Made by a program: the position numbers and the translations under genes
Shown: one piece after another, positions 44,088 through 51,821 of the stretch
How positions within the stretch are numbered: position 1 is the stretch's first letter
How the letters are laid out: every line of letters begins with the position of its first letter
Notes under the pieces: model-generated
The model's database searches: none
Told to the model about the DNA's origin: nothing
What the model saw: the letters and a program-made list of their open reading frames with translations, nothing else
Assembly: GCA_002307295.1 (NCBI GenBank)
Contig: DBTY01000026.1
Location: forward strand, 1-64,000
Source of the DNA: Ignavibacteriales bacterium UBA1304
Lineage (GTDB): Bacteria > Bacteroidota > Ignavibacteria > Ignavibacteriales > Ignavibacteriaceae
DNA length: 64,000 bases
Direction of reading: 5' to 3'

Positions 44088-44444
44088 AACAAAACCGCAT
44101 TACAACAAAATTATTTTACGCGATATTCGGAAGTTATTCGTCCGGATATTGCGTGAATAATATACTTCAGTAATTTAACCGCTAATAACAGAACTTATTT
44201 TTCTCCTGAAAACAAACACGTCGCTTCGACAAGCGGAACCTGAGCATGTCGATGGATAGCGACCACAGCTTTGAAAAGCGGAACCTGAGCGCGCCAAAGA
44301 TCAGCGAAACTTACCGCAATAAGTATTTTACTATCCGCAAAGATTTAATCTCCATGTATATTCATGCATGACACTTCCGTCGTAAACGGACGTAGGAACG
44401 GTCTATCCGATGGATTAGTTTTGCAAGAAAAAAAGGAGAATACT
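44088..44444. other. 357-base gap before the phage-like module, with a REP-like repeat
   Basis: It contains the first copy of the double hairpin repeat (44220-44308). I looked for remnants of portal or terminase genes here, in all frames, and saw none. Confidence 0.6.
44220..44308. repeat. double REP-like hairpin, copy A
   Basis: Two adjacent units around the core GCGGAACCTGAGC (44233-44245 and 44278-44290). The first unit is an imperfect hairpin: GTCGCT/AGCGAC with TCGACA/TGTCGA inside. A diverged copy of the same double unit is at 47619-47710. Confidence 0.85.
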
Positions 44445-45374
44445 TTGAAAGGCTTAATAAAAAACATTCAGATAGATTTTATTTCGCTGGTAAAAAAGGG
44501 AGCTAACCAGAAGGAAATAATATTCAAATCGCGCGACGCATTTACCAAAACTATTGAAATAAAAAAGATTGATAAAGAAAAACAAATGGTATATGGCGTC
44601 GTTTATAGTCCTGAAGAAGAAGACAGTCAGGGGCAATTTACTACGGTTGAAGAAATAGAAAAAGCCGCTGAAAAATTCATGAAAGCGGGCAAAACCGCTA
44701 TGGTAGATAAAAACCATGACGAACAGGCCGGGCAGGGATTTATTAAGGAGAGCTGGATAAAGAAAGATATTGAACCGCTTTTCCCTGATGAAAAAAATGG
44801 CAGCTGGATAGTTGGAATAAAAGTGGAAAATGAGAATACATGGGAAGAAATCAAAAAGGGAGAAATTACCGGCCTCTCTATGCAGGGGATAGCGAATGTT
44901 TTAACCGGAGACGCTTTAGGCGTTAAGAAAGAGGAAGCGCAGGAAGCTAATCTGCAGCACGAAACAATTCTTGAAAAAATCAGAAAAAAATTTGCCAGCG
45001 TAAAGAAAAGCTTTAACGAGGATTTTGAAAAATCACAGTTTAGAACTCTTGTAATGACTTTTTTTGACTCTTGCATCAACGCGTATTATGACGGCTCTAT
45101 TAACGACGAAGCTCTAATACCTGCAATACAGACAAACTATTCCCAGTTTATTGCAAAAGCAAAAGAAATGGGGTTTCCGGCCGAAGAAGTGAAAAAAATG
45201 CAGGAGGACGCAACCCCTCCAAAAGAAGAAACGGAGGATATTGCAAAGAAATATAATGAAGAACTGAAATTAGCTGTAGAAAGAATTGAAAAATTAGAAA
45301 AGACTGTGCAGGGAACAAAACAGATTCTTGATGTTCCGTCAAATGATAAGCGCTTAAGCTGGAACTGGCTTTAA
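44445..45374 (+). CDS. phage prohead protease, XkdF/S78-like
   Basis: Capsid-maturation protease with a possible scaffold tail, 309 aa. The TTG at 44445 has AGGAG 6 bases upstream; earlier starts would begin inside unrelated sequence. The opening IDFISLVKKGANQKEIIFKS, the VYSPEEEDSQGQF segment, H91 in KNHDEQAG and the likely nucleophile S145 in ITGLSMQGIA match the XkdF-like (peptidase S78_2) family. Residues about 150-300 are helical and coiled, as in scaffolding extensions (VERIEKLEKTVQ). It heads a phage-derived cluster. Confidence 0.88.
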   Translation: MKGLIKNIQIDFISLVKKGANQKEIIFKSRDAFTKTIEIKKIDKEKQMVYGVVYSPEEEDSQGQFTTVEEIEKAAEKFMKAGKTAMVDKNHDEQAGQGFIKESWIKKDIEPLFPDEKNGSWIVGIKVENENTWEEIKKGEITGLSMQGIANVLTGDALGVKKEEAQEANLQHETILEKIRKKFASVKKSFNEDFEKSQFRTLVMTFFDSCINAYYDGSINDEALIPAIQTNYSQFIAKAKEMGFPAEEVKKMQEDATPPKEETEDIAKKYNEELKLAVERIEKLEKTVQGTKQILDVPSNDKRLSWNWL

Positions 45375-45415
45375 TAAGCAGACTTAATAATATATCAACA
45401 AAATAAAAGGAAAGA

Positions 45416-45850
45416 ATGATGAGAACAAAAAATCTTTTTATAGCGCTTGCTATGCTAGCGTTAACCGCTTCATCGGTATTTGCGCAATACGACCTCCCAA
45501 AGACAAGCGGAGGCGATTACCAGACTGTAACGCTGTTTAACCTTGTAAACAAAGCAGATACCGCTTACAGCGCCGTATACAAGACGCCATATAACGTAAC
45601 GCAAATTATTTTTGAAGGGGTTGCTGATACGGTAACTGCGTCGGATTCGCTTATTGTCGTAATTCAGGGTTCGCCTACCGGGACGGTTATAGGTCCGTGG
45701 TTTACGCATGCAGTATGGAGATGCGGCGTATTGGGCGAAGCAAACAGACAAATTATTATTGGCGCAGACCGTTATATAAGAGCCTTGTATCAATGTAAGG
45801 GCAGTGCAATTGCGAATGATTTTAGATGCTATATAACGCCTAAAAATTAG
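45416..45850 (+). CDS. Sec-signal protein inside the capsid gene cluster
   Basis: A 144-aa protein not recognised by family. The N-terminus is a textbook signal peptide (MMRTKNLFIALAMLALTASSVFAQ), so it should be exported. The mature part is beta-rich (YNVTQIIFEGVADTVTASDS, LIVVIQGSPTGTVIGP) and has three cysteines. It lies between the protease and capsid genes, where phages usually encode a head decoration protein, and has the same strand and spacing. A signal peptide on a virion protein would be odd; it may be a host gene or a repurposed one. Confidence 0.8.
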   Translation: MMRTKNLFIALAMLALTASSVFAQYDLPKTSGGDYQTVTLFNLVNKADTAYSAVYKTPYNVTQIIFEGVADTVTASDSLIVVIQGSPTGTVIGPWFTHAVWRCGVLGEANRQIIIGADRYIRALYQCKGSAIANDFRCYITPKN

Positions 45851-45920
45851 AATGATTTACGATATCAACTGAAATAAGTAAAACGGAAAAAATTAAAACA
45901 AAAATAAAGGAAGAATAACG

Positions 45921-46841
45921 ATGAAAGATAATCAGGAATTAATTGAGGAAATTCAAAAATCAGGACTGCTTACAAGCGACGGCGGATTAATGCCACCGCA
46001 GGCGGCAAACAGTTTTATTGATTTAACAGTGGATCAAAGTCTGATTTTGAAAAAACTAAATATCGAAAAGAATATCGGCTCAGAACGGTTTCTTGATACA
46101 ATTGGCGTTGGCAGCAGAATGATAATTAAAGCGAGCGAACCCGCAGTCATAGTCTCTGCGGATATTAAAAAGCCGACAATCTCAAGGCGTTCTCTAGTTC
46201 CTGTCGACTGCATTTTGCCATACGACATCAGCTTTAAATGGCTGGATGAAAACATCGAAAAGAAAAGCGCTGAACAGACAATCAACCACGCGTTTGCTTC
46301 GCAGTTTTCAAACGATTTGGTAGACCTTATGATTAATGGGGATAAAGCCGCAGCAGCTGGGACAGATCAGAAGTTTTTGCAAATTACCGACGGGTTAAAA
46401 GTAAAACTTGCAGCCGACGCTAATACGCATTTTACAGACAGAGGAAATTCATCGGACTGGAAAGGGCAGGTATTTCCGGCAATGCTAAAAGCTCTTCCGG
46501 GGAAATACAAAACTGATCCTTCCAAACTTATGTTCATTGTTGGTTACGATCTTGCAGACGAGTATATCACTTCGCTTGCCGACCGTTCTACCGCGCTTGG
46601 CGATATTTATCTGACTGAGGGGAGAACAGCCGCATATAAAGGGATTCAGGTTCAACCTGTTCCATCTGTGCCTTACGGTATGGCAATACTTACCCGGCCA
46701 AAGAACATTGCAATTGGGTTTGGAAGCGCTTTCAAAGTATTCAAACAATTAAAGCCGCGAGAACTCAACATTGAGTATACAATTACCGCCAGAATAGATT
46801 TTAATTATGCCGATTCGAACGGCATTGCGTATACCATATAA
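45921..46841 (+). CDS. phage major capsid protein-like
   Basis: A 306-aa protein with the layout of HK97-fold capsid proteins, nearest in feel to the P2 gpN type: an N-terminal arm, LPYDISFKWLDENIEKKSAEQ, QFSNDLVDLMINGDKAAAAG (the spine helix and loop), a P domain with MFIVGYDLADEYI and the C-terminal sequence YKGIQVQPVPSVPYGMAI and NIEYTITARIDFNYAD. An SD (AAAGGAAGAA) precedes the ATG. The protease two genes upstream would process the assembled shell. The call rests on motif order and context. Confidence 0.82.
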   Translation: MKDNQELIEEIQKSGLLTSDGGLMPPQAANSFIDLTVDQSLILKKLNIEKNIGSERFLDTIGVGSRMIIKASEPAVIVSADIKKPTISRRSLVPVDCILPYDISFKWLDENIEKKSAEQTINHAFASQFSNDLVDLMINGDKAAAAGTDQKFLQITDGLKVKLAADANTHFTDRGNSSDWKGQVFPAMLKALPGKYKTDPSKLMFIVGYDLADEYITSLADRSTALGDIYLTEGRTAAYKGIQVQPVPSVPYGMAILTRPKNIAIGFGSAFKVFKQLKPRELNIEYTITARIDFNYADSNGIAYTI

Positions 46842-46890
46842 GCATACGTCTCTAAAACAATATTTCAGAAAAAAACAGATAAGAAAAAAA

Positions 46891-47154
46891 ATGAAAATAG
46901 TTCTAACCGGCAAAACTACATACATGCTATTAGTAAGCGGGAATATAAAAATATTTGAGAAAGGCAGCGTAACAGAAATTGCCGAAGAAGAATATATGCT
47001 TATAAACAGGAAAGAATATTTCGCTTCTGTCGATTCTCTAAATGGAAGCGTTACTCCGAAAAATATTCCGCCGGCGGAGGAACCGCCTCTGCCGGCTCCG
47101 GTTACTGCGGTTAAGCGGAATTATAAAACATCAACAAAAACTAAGAGGAAATAA
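46891..47154 (+). CDS. small phage-cluster protein, 87 aa
   Basis: Not recognised. From the ATG at 46891 it has a short beta-rich domain (MKIVLTGKTTYMLLVSGNIKIFEKG...) and then a proline- and lysine-rich tail (IPPAEEPPLPAPV, KTSTKTKRK). A longer start at 46807 overlaps the capsid gene and is less likely. Its stop overlaps the next gene's ATG by one base (TAATG), so translation is coupled. Similar small proteins follow capsid genes in many phages; their roles are usually unknown. Confidence 0.72.
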   Translation: MKIVLTGKTTYMLLVSGNIKIFEKGSVTEIAEEEYMLINRKEYFASVDSLNGSVTPKNIPPAEEPPLPAPVTAVKRNYKTSTKTKRK

Positions 47155-47612
47155 TGTTAACGACAATAGACGACGTTATTTATGAGGCAAATCTGATAAA
47201 CATTGCCGATGAAGAAGTGATAGGCGTTCATCTCGATACGGCTTCTATGATAGTAGCCCGGTTAATTGGAAGCGAATTTTATAATACTTTAGAAACAGAA
47301 AGAGCTCTGAATACAGTAAGATTTCTGGAAGTAAAAAAAGCGGAAACCAACTATGCAGTTAGTTTTATGCTGATGTCGCTTAATATTATTACAACTGGGA
47401 ACGGCATAGTTACGCGGTTTGATTCAAGCAAATCCGGCGAGTATAATCTAAAACCGGACGAAGTAAATATAATGATAGCGCATTATAAAAGTTTTGCGGA
47501 GCAGTTGATTGCGCCATATTTAATTGGCGGAAAACAAAATCCTATCGCGCCGGAAAACAATTCAGATGCCGCACAGATTGAAACTGAAACAAGACGCATA
47601 TCGGCTTTATAG
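47154..47612 (+). CDS. head-completion-like protein of the phage cluster
   Basis: A 152-aa mostly helical protein (MLTTIDDVIYEANLINIADEE, ALNTVRFLEVKKAETNYAVSF, PDEVNIMIAHYKSFAEQLIAPY). Its length, helix content and place after the capsid fit head-tail connector or head completion proteins (gp6-like), but I cannot point to a diagnostic motif. It starts inside the previous stop. The second REP-like double hairpin begins 7 bases after its stop, interrupting the gene row. Confidence 0.65.
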   Translation: MLTTIDDVIYEANLINIADEEVIGVHLDTASMIVARLIGSEFYNTLETERALNTVRFLEVKKAETNYAVSFMLMSLNIITTGNGIVTRFDSSKSGEYNLKPDEVNIMIAHYKSFAEQLIAPYLIGGKQNPIAPENNSDAAQIETETRRISAL

Positions 47613-47618
47613 AAAGGC

Positions 47619-47710
47619 GTCGCTTCGACAGGCGGAACCTGAGCATGTCGAAGGTCAGCGACACCACTGCTTCGGCAACCGGAACCTGAGCAGTGTCGAA
47701 GATCAGCGAC
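47619..47710. repeat. double REP-like hairpin, copy B
   Basis: Aligns along its length with copy A at 44220-44308: GTCGCTTCGACA, GCGGAACCTGAGCATGTCGA, AGCGAC, then a second unit ending AAGATCAGCGA. The cores are at 47632-47644 and 47681-47691. A further palindromic stretch with TCATGGTGAGCGAAGTCGAA follows to about 47770. Confidence 0.85.
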
Positions 47711-47815
47711 CTTCTCGTCATGGTGAGCGAAGTCGAACCATTTCATCATTCGGCACCGTTCAGGATGACGATAATTGACTTAAACGAATTACATAAAACA
47801 AAAAAGGTTATTACA

Positions 47816-48052
47816 ATGAAAGCGCTAATTGATAATTCAAATAACGAAGCGGTTTTTACAGCTTCTGACATTGAGTATACGGGAAGAACCGCTACGATAA
47901 AAGACGACGAACAAAACATAATTTTAATAATTGGAGACATGAATCCGGATAATAGCAGGATTGTAACTATTAGCGAAATTCCGGCGGATTTTCATGGAAG
48001 AAATTACAAATACGAAAACGGGAGTCTGGTAAAAAAAGAGGATCCCGTATAA
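47816..48052 (+). CDS. small phage-cluster protein, 78 aa
   Basis: Not recognised. An acidic beta-rich protein (MKALIDNSNNEAVFTASDIEY, DEQNIILIIGDMNPDNSRIV), with no signal peptide. The ATG at 47816 is preferred over upstream in-frame starts, which lie in the repeat copy B. It sits between the repeat and the tail-fibre-like gene, on the same strand and 49 bases from the latter. Confidence 0.65.
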   Translation: MKALIDNSNNEAVFTASDIEYTGRTATIKDDEQNIILIIGDMNPDNSRIVTISEIPADFHGRNYKYENGSLVKKEDPV

Positions 48053-48101
48053 TAAGGATTTATCCTAAAGAATTATTTAAAAACAAAAACAGACTATAAT
48101 T

Positions 48102-49886
48102 ATGGCAATTACAAGCGAATACACCGGCGGATATGAAGTGACAAATATAATCCCCAAAGGGGTATATACAACTCAAACGATAATAACCGATTCTGTGCAA
48201 CTGATACCTGAAGACCGGAAGAGCATATTCTCTTTGTATTACATTAATGGCTTTAGAACTAGCATAAGAATTAGTTACGGGCTATCGGCCGATGACGAAG
48301 ACTTTTCAGCTTATCAGGAAATAATAAACATAAATATGATAGGCAATTACATTTTCTTTTATATAAATACTGACGCGGTCGCTTATATAAAATTTAAAAT
48401 AGAAATCACCGGGAGCGCAGAAATGGAATTTAATCAACTTGGCGTTTTAAAAGGGGTCAGGACGCGTTCATTCATTTTGCTTGAAGGGCCGAATGAACAT
48501 CGCGCTTATCCATGTTCGGAAAACTTAACAGTAAAGGATAACGCAAAATTACTAAATTTTTCCGGAACGCTTAAACTTGCAAAACTAAGAGGAGTCTATT
48601 CAACTACCGAAGCAGAAGTATATAACAATGGCTCAGCTTCGCAGATTGAATTACTTGGCAACATAGTTTTGATGTGCTACAGAGATTATTCTACAAACTA
48701 TCTTATGCTTAGAACAGGAGTTCTTAATCCGGATGATTCAATAACGTGGCAAACTCCAATTCAGGTTTATAGCGTTGCGTTGCAGGTCGTCTCCGGTTAT
48801 CAAAGTTTTTCTTTGGCAAAGCTTACAAGTTCAAAATTTGTTATCGGGTTTAATTGTACCGGAGGAGCTTCTTATATAGTTGCTGGCGACTTGATTAACG
48901 GCGTTGTAACATTAAGTTCTGTCACTTCAAATGGAACGGTTTATGCTTCTTATCCATTTTGTTCAGTATTCAGAATCAGCGATACAAAATTTATTATTTG
49001 CACTTCAAACTCAAGCGCCTATTATCCGCAATATAAATGCGTTATTGTTGGAGCAAATAATACGTTTACTCAAGGCTCTTATTATGTGCCAAATTCTGTA
49101 AGCGGTTCTTTTGCAACCGGCTGCGTTATTGATGAGAATAACTCGTCTGGTTCCGTATTTGTAACTGGAATATCATTTGCAAGCGAGACAAGACTTTATA
49201 CAAATTATGTTTCGTCGCAGACTACAGTTAGCTCCAGCGCGTATATAGCGCTTAACTCTACTTATGGCGTATTACCCGATTTTACAATTGAAGCTTACAA
49301 TACAGGCAGAGGATTAGTTTCATATTTCAAGGATACAACCACTCATAAGGTCGCAGTTCAGTTTTTTAATATAACTATATCTGCTATTACGCTCTCTGAT
49401 CTTATTACGTCGACATATGATTCCGATCATGTTGCAGGCAAATATTTAGGCTCCGGAAAAATTCTTCATGTTTATTCGTATGCTTCAATTGCAAAATCTT
49501 TCATTATGCTTTCGGACATAACTACAAATTCAATCGCGTGGGGAACTCCGGTTGAAATAAATTCTACATCGGCAAATCTGTTTTTTTCAGTACGCGCATT
49601 TTCTGTAGTTAGATATTTAGTGTTCTATTGTAATGAAACTAATCATTCTATCCGCTTTAAGATTTATGACGACGACCGGAATTTATTTATCGGCATAATG
49701 AACGAAAGCGGATTAGCAGGCGCAAGCTGCGAAGTAAAAATACCTGGTCAGATATGTAATAAATTTTCCGGACTAACTCCCGGAGATCAATACTATATCC
49801 AAACAGACGGTTCGTTATCTGTTACGCAAACAGGTTTTTCTGCGGGCGTTGCGGTGAGCGATATGGAAATACTTGTGAAAAAGTAA
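48102..49886 (+). CDS. tail-fibre-like protein with beta-propeller character
   Basis: A 594-aa protein rich in Ser, Thr, Tyr and Ile. After an N-terminal domain (about 1-145) come repeated segments of sialidase/BNR-like beta-propeller feel (IVLMCYRDYSTNYLMLRTGV, SKFVIGFNCTGG, TKFIICTSNSS, GKILHVYSYASI). The C-terminal 45 residues, FSGLTPGDQYYIQTDGSLS...GVAVSDMEILVKK, match a domain often seen at the end of phage fibre proteins. It would recognise a host surface. No signal peptide is present, as expected for a virion protein. There is no sorting domain. Confidence 0.78.
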   Translation: MAITSEYTGGYEVTNIIPKGVYTTQTIITDSVQLIPEDRKSIFSLYYINGFRTSIRISYGLSADDEDFSAYQEIININMIGNYIFFYINTDAVAYIKFKIEITGSAEMEFNQLGVLKGVRTRSFILLEGPNEHRAYPCSENLTVKDNAKLLNFSGTLKLAKLRGVYSTTEAEVYNNGSASQIELLGNIVLMCYRDYSTNYLMLRTGVLNPDDSITWQTPIQVYSVALQVVSGYQSFSLAKLTSSKFVIGFNCTGGASYIVAGDLINGVVTLSSVTSNGTVYASYPFCSVFRISDTKFIICTSNSSAYYPQYKCVIVGANNTFTQGSYYVPNSVSGSFATGCVIDENNSSGSVFVTGISFASETRLYTNYVSSQTTVSSSAYIALNSTYGVLPDFTIEAYNTGRGLVSYFKDTTTHKVAVQFFNITISAITLSDLITSTYDSDHVAGKYLGSGKILHVYSYASIAKSFIMLSDITTNSIAWGTPVEINSTSANLFFSVRAFSVVRYLVFYCNETNHSIRFKIYDDDRNLFIGIMNESGLAGASCEVKIPGQICNKFSGLTPGDQYYIQTDGSLSVTQTGFSAGVAVSDMEILVKK

Positions 49887-49922
49887 TGCGAATTGTTTAA
49901 TGATAAGAAGGAAGAGGCAGTT

Positions 49923-50198
49923 ATGAATATAGATCCGGTTATACTGTTAATATTATCCTCGCTGTTAACGGCGATTAATTACCTGTTTTGGTCAAGAATA
50001 AAACGAATTGAAAAAGACACTTCAGCAAACACGATTGAAATTCATGAGATTCAGTCAAATTACATTACACGTTTTGACGATATAAAAACTTCTCTTCACA
50101 CAGTAGAAAAAAACATTATTGAAAGAATCCATGAATTTGAAACAAGCATTATCACAAACTATGTGAGAAAAAACGACTGTAAAAATTCAAATAAATAA
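49923..50198 (+). CDS. single-pass membrane coiled-coil protein, lysis region
   Basis: A 91-aa protein with one membrane helix (about 5-22; VILLILSSLLTAINYLFW) and a coiled coil (KRIEKDTSANTIEIHEIQ). The ATG at 49923 is well placed after AGGAAGAGG; a TTG at 49893 is weaker. Such N-in membrane coiled-coil proteins occur next to holin genes in phages, but the role here is not proven. Confidence 0.68.
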   Translation: MNIDPVILLILSSLLTAINYLFWSRIKRIEKDTSANTIEIHEIQSNYITRFDDIKTSLHTVEKNIIERIHEFETSIITNYVRKNDCKNSNK

Positions 50199-50246
50199 GG
50201 AATGTACAGAAACATTCCGATTAAATAATAAAAAAAGGAGCGTCAG

Positions 50247-50441
50247 ATGGAAGATATAAAAGGATTCATTACCGGCTTTATAGTTCGCTGGTTATTAAAA
50301 ATAGGAGGCGGATTTTTCCTTTCGATTGGGATATCCAACGATTCGATAACTTTAATAATCAGTTCAGTTGTGTCCATAGTTGCCGGATTATTAATCTCAA
50401 TTTTTCAGCACAACAAAGCTATTAATTCAGTTGCAAGCTGA
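50247..50441 (+). CDS. holin-like small membrane protein
   Basis: A 64-aa protein with two hydrophobic segments, at about 8-27 (FITGFIVRWLLKIGGGFFLS) and 30-54 (DSITLIISSVVSIVAGLLISI). It has a strong SD (AAGGAG). Size, two helices and position before a lysozyme gene fit a class II holin. A strong terminator lies directly downstream, before the lysozyme gene. Confidence 0.65.
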   Translation: MEDIKGFITGFIVRWLLKIGGGFFLSIGISNDSITLIISSVVSIVAGLLISIFQHNKAINSVAS

Positions 50442-50461
50442 GAAATAATTATAATTACTAC

Positions 50462-50488
50462 GAGACGGGTTATACCCCGTCTCTTTTT
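50462..50488 (+). terminator. intrinsic terminator inside the lysis region
   Basis: GAGACGGG (50462-50469) pairs with CCCGTCTC (50476-50483) around TTATAC, with TTTTT after it. It separates the holin-like gene from the lysozyme-like gene 35 bases further on. Confidence 0.9.
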
Positions 50489-50522
50489 ATAAATAAAACA
50501 TAATAATAAACTGGAGCAAACT

Positions 50523-51005
50523 ATGAACGATTTTGAACAATTTGCCGCTGCTATGAGGGAGCAGGAAAGCGGTAATGATTATTCAGTTGTAAATAAAGAA
50601 GGATATATGGGAGCATATCAATTTGGTAAAGAAAGATTATATGATTTGGGATATTCTCTTGATGGCTATGCTCCCAAAGGAAAACCAAGGAAAACTGTGC
50701 TGCCTAAGAGCATTTTTTTAAGCGACCATTTTTTGCAGGAAAAGCTGTTTAGAATACATTGCAGTTTGTGGAAAACTTATGCAAATAAACATTATGCAGA
50801 ATTTGTTGGGAGCATGGCGTGCGGAATTGAAATAACTATCTCCGGTTTAGTGGCCGGACTGCATCTACTTGGTCCTGGTTCTGACGCCCGACCAGGCGTA
50901 ACTCAATTCTTACAGCGCGGAATAGTTGGTAAAGACGGGAACAAAACTCCCATAACTCTTTATCTTTCAAAGTTTAGCAATTATGACTTCGCAACTATTA
51001 AATAA
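50523..51005 (+). CDS. phage lysozyme-like muramidase
   Basis: A 160-aa peptidoglycan hydrolase of the lysozyme-like fold. AAMREQESGNDYSVVNKEGYM has the likely catalytic glutamate in the QESG context, and GAYQFGKERLYDLGY is the conserved substrate-binding block of phage SLT/lysozyme proteins. No signal peptide is present, so it depends on a holin for release, which fits the gene upstream. GGAG precedes the ATG. Confidence 0.82.
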   Translation: MNDFEQFAAAMREQESGNDYSVVNKEGYMGAYQFGKERLYDLGYSLDGYAPKGKPRKTVLPKSIFLSDHFLQEKLFRIHCSLWKTYANKHYAEFVGSMACGIEITISGLVAGLHLLGPGSDARPGVTQFLQRGIVGKDGNKTPITLYLSKFSNYDFATIK

Positions 51006-51308
51006 TATATAACTGTTCTGGCATAATCGCTATCTTAATATAGCACAGACGATTGCGCTATGCCGCTAATGTTTTAATTATATAAAATGCATAAGATATG
51101 ATATAACAGTAAATTAGTATGGTTTGAGAGGCGCGCTAAAAATAGTCTGCGCAACTAAATTTAGAATAAAATGCTTTCGTTGTGATTTCAAAAACCCAAA
51201 TATTATCGTAACGGTTATATAAACAAAAAGATAAGACCCGTATTCTAACTGTATACTGATGTAAGGTCTGTTAACTAACTAAATAATAATGAATTAGAGC
51301 GTGAAGCT
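51006..51308. other. 303-base gap in the phage-like module
   Basis: AT-rich, with no reading frame of note. I see no terminator, repeat or recognisable attachment site. It may carry a separate promoter for the next gene. Confidence 0.55.
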
Positions 51309-51803
51309 ATGAAGAAATATATCTATTTGGCCGTAGTTATTGGTCTGATATTAACTGGCTTTTTTATTGGGGAGCACGTAAATAACAGCGCTCCCGTTTG
51401 TTCAAATGTGGATACTGTAAAAGTTATAAGCAGGCATACAGATACTGTTTATAAAGTAAAATATCTTTCTGATAGAAAAAAGGGGGTTATTAAGAAAGAA
51501 ATAGTTGATTCAGTTTCATGCTCCCAAAAAGATTCTGTAACAAATGACATAAAGGTTAACGTAGCTGAGTATGATACTGTTTTGGCCGATACAAGTTTTA
51601 GTTTGCATGTACGCTATTTTACAAGCGCTCCCATTGATACGGGAGCATATTTCCTTATAAACTGGATGCTTAAAGAAAAAGAAATCATTACGGAGCATGC
51701 GGAGCAAACGATAATTAAAGATAGCGGAGCATGGTATAAAACGTTTTGGAGCGGATTTTTCAGCGCAATTATAAGCGCCGCTATTTATTTGATATTACGA
51801 TAA
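51309..51803 (+). CDS. spanin-like two-helix membrane protein
   Basis: A 164-aa protein with an N-terminal membrane helix (about 4-22), a hydrophilic middle with a repeated DTV motif (NVDTVKVISRHTDTVYKVKY, AEYDTVLADTS) and a C-terminal helix (about 145-163; FFSAIISAAIYLIL). Proteins of this shape with DTV/Y repeats follow lysozyme genes in Bacteroidota phages and may act in lysis, like spanins. That role is inferred. It closes the phage-derived row; a kinase gene converges on it. Confidence 0.62.
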   Translation: MKKYIYLAVVIGLILTGFFIGEHVNNSAPVCSNVDTVKVISRHTDTVYKVKYLSDRKKGVIKKEIVDSVSCSQKDSVTNDIKVNVAEYDTVLADTSFSLHVRYFTSAPIDTGAYFLINWMLKEKEIITEHAEQTIIKDSGAWYKTFWSGFFSAIISAAIYLILR

Positions 51804-51821
51804 ATGTATACAAATCTTCAA

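Noticed and set aside
47524..47815. Open frames running across repeat copy B
   Set aside because: The encoded sequence follows the palindromic repeat, not a protein family; the real gene starts at 47816.
40321..51230. Similar words TAACGGTTATTTAAAC (near 40330) and TAACGGTTATATAAAC (near 51210) as possible attachment sites of the phage module
   Set aside because: Short, imperfect and AT-rich; the left copy lies several host genes away from the module and no integrase is present.
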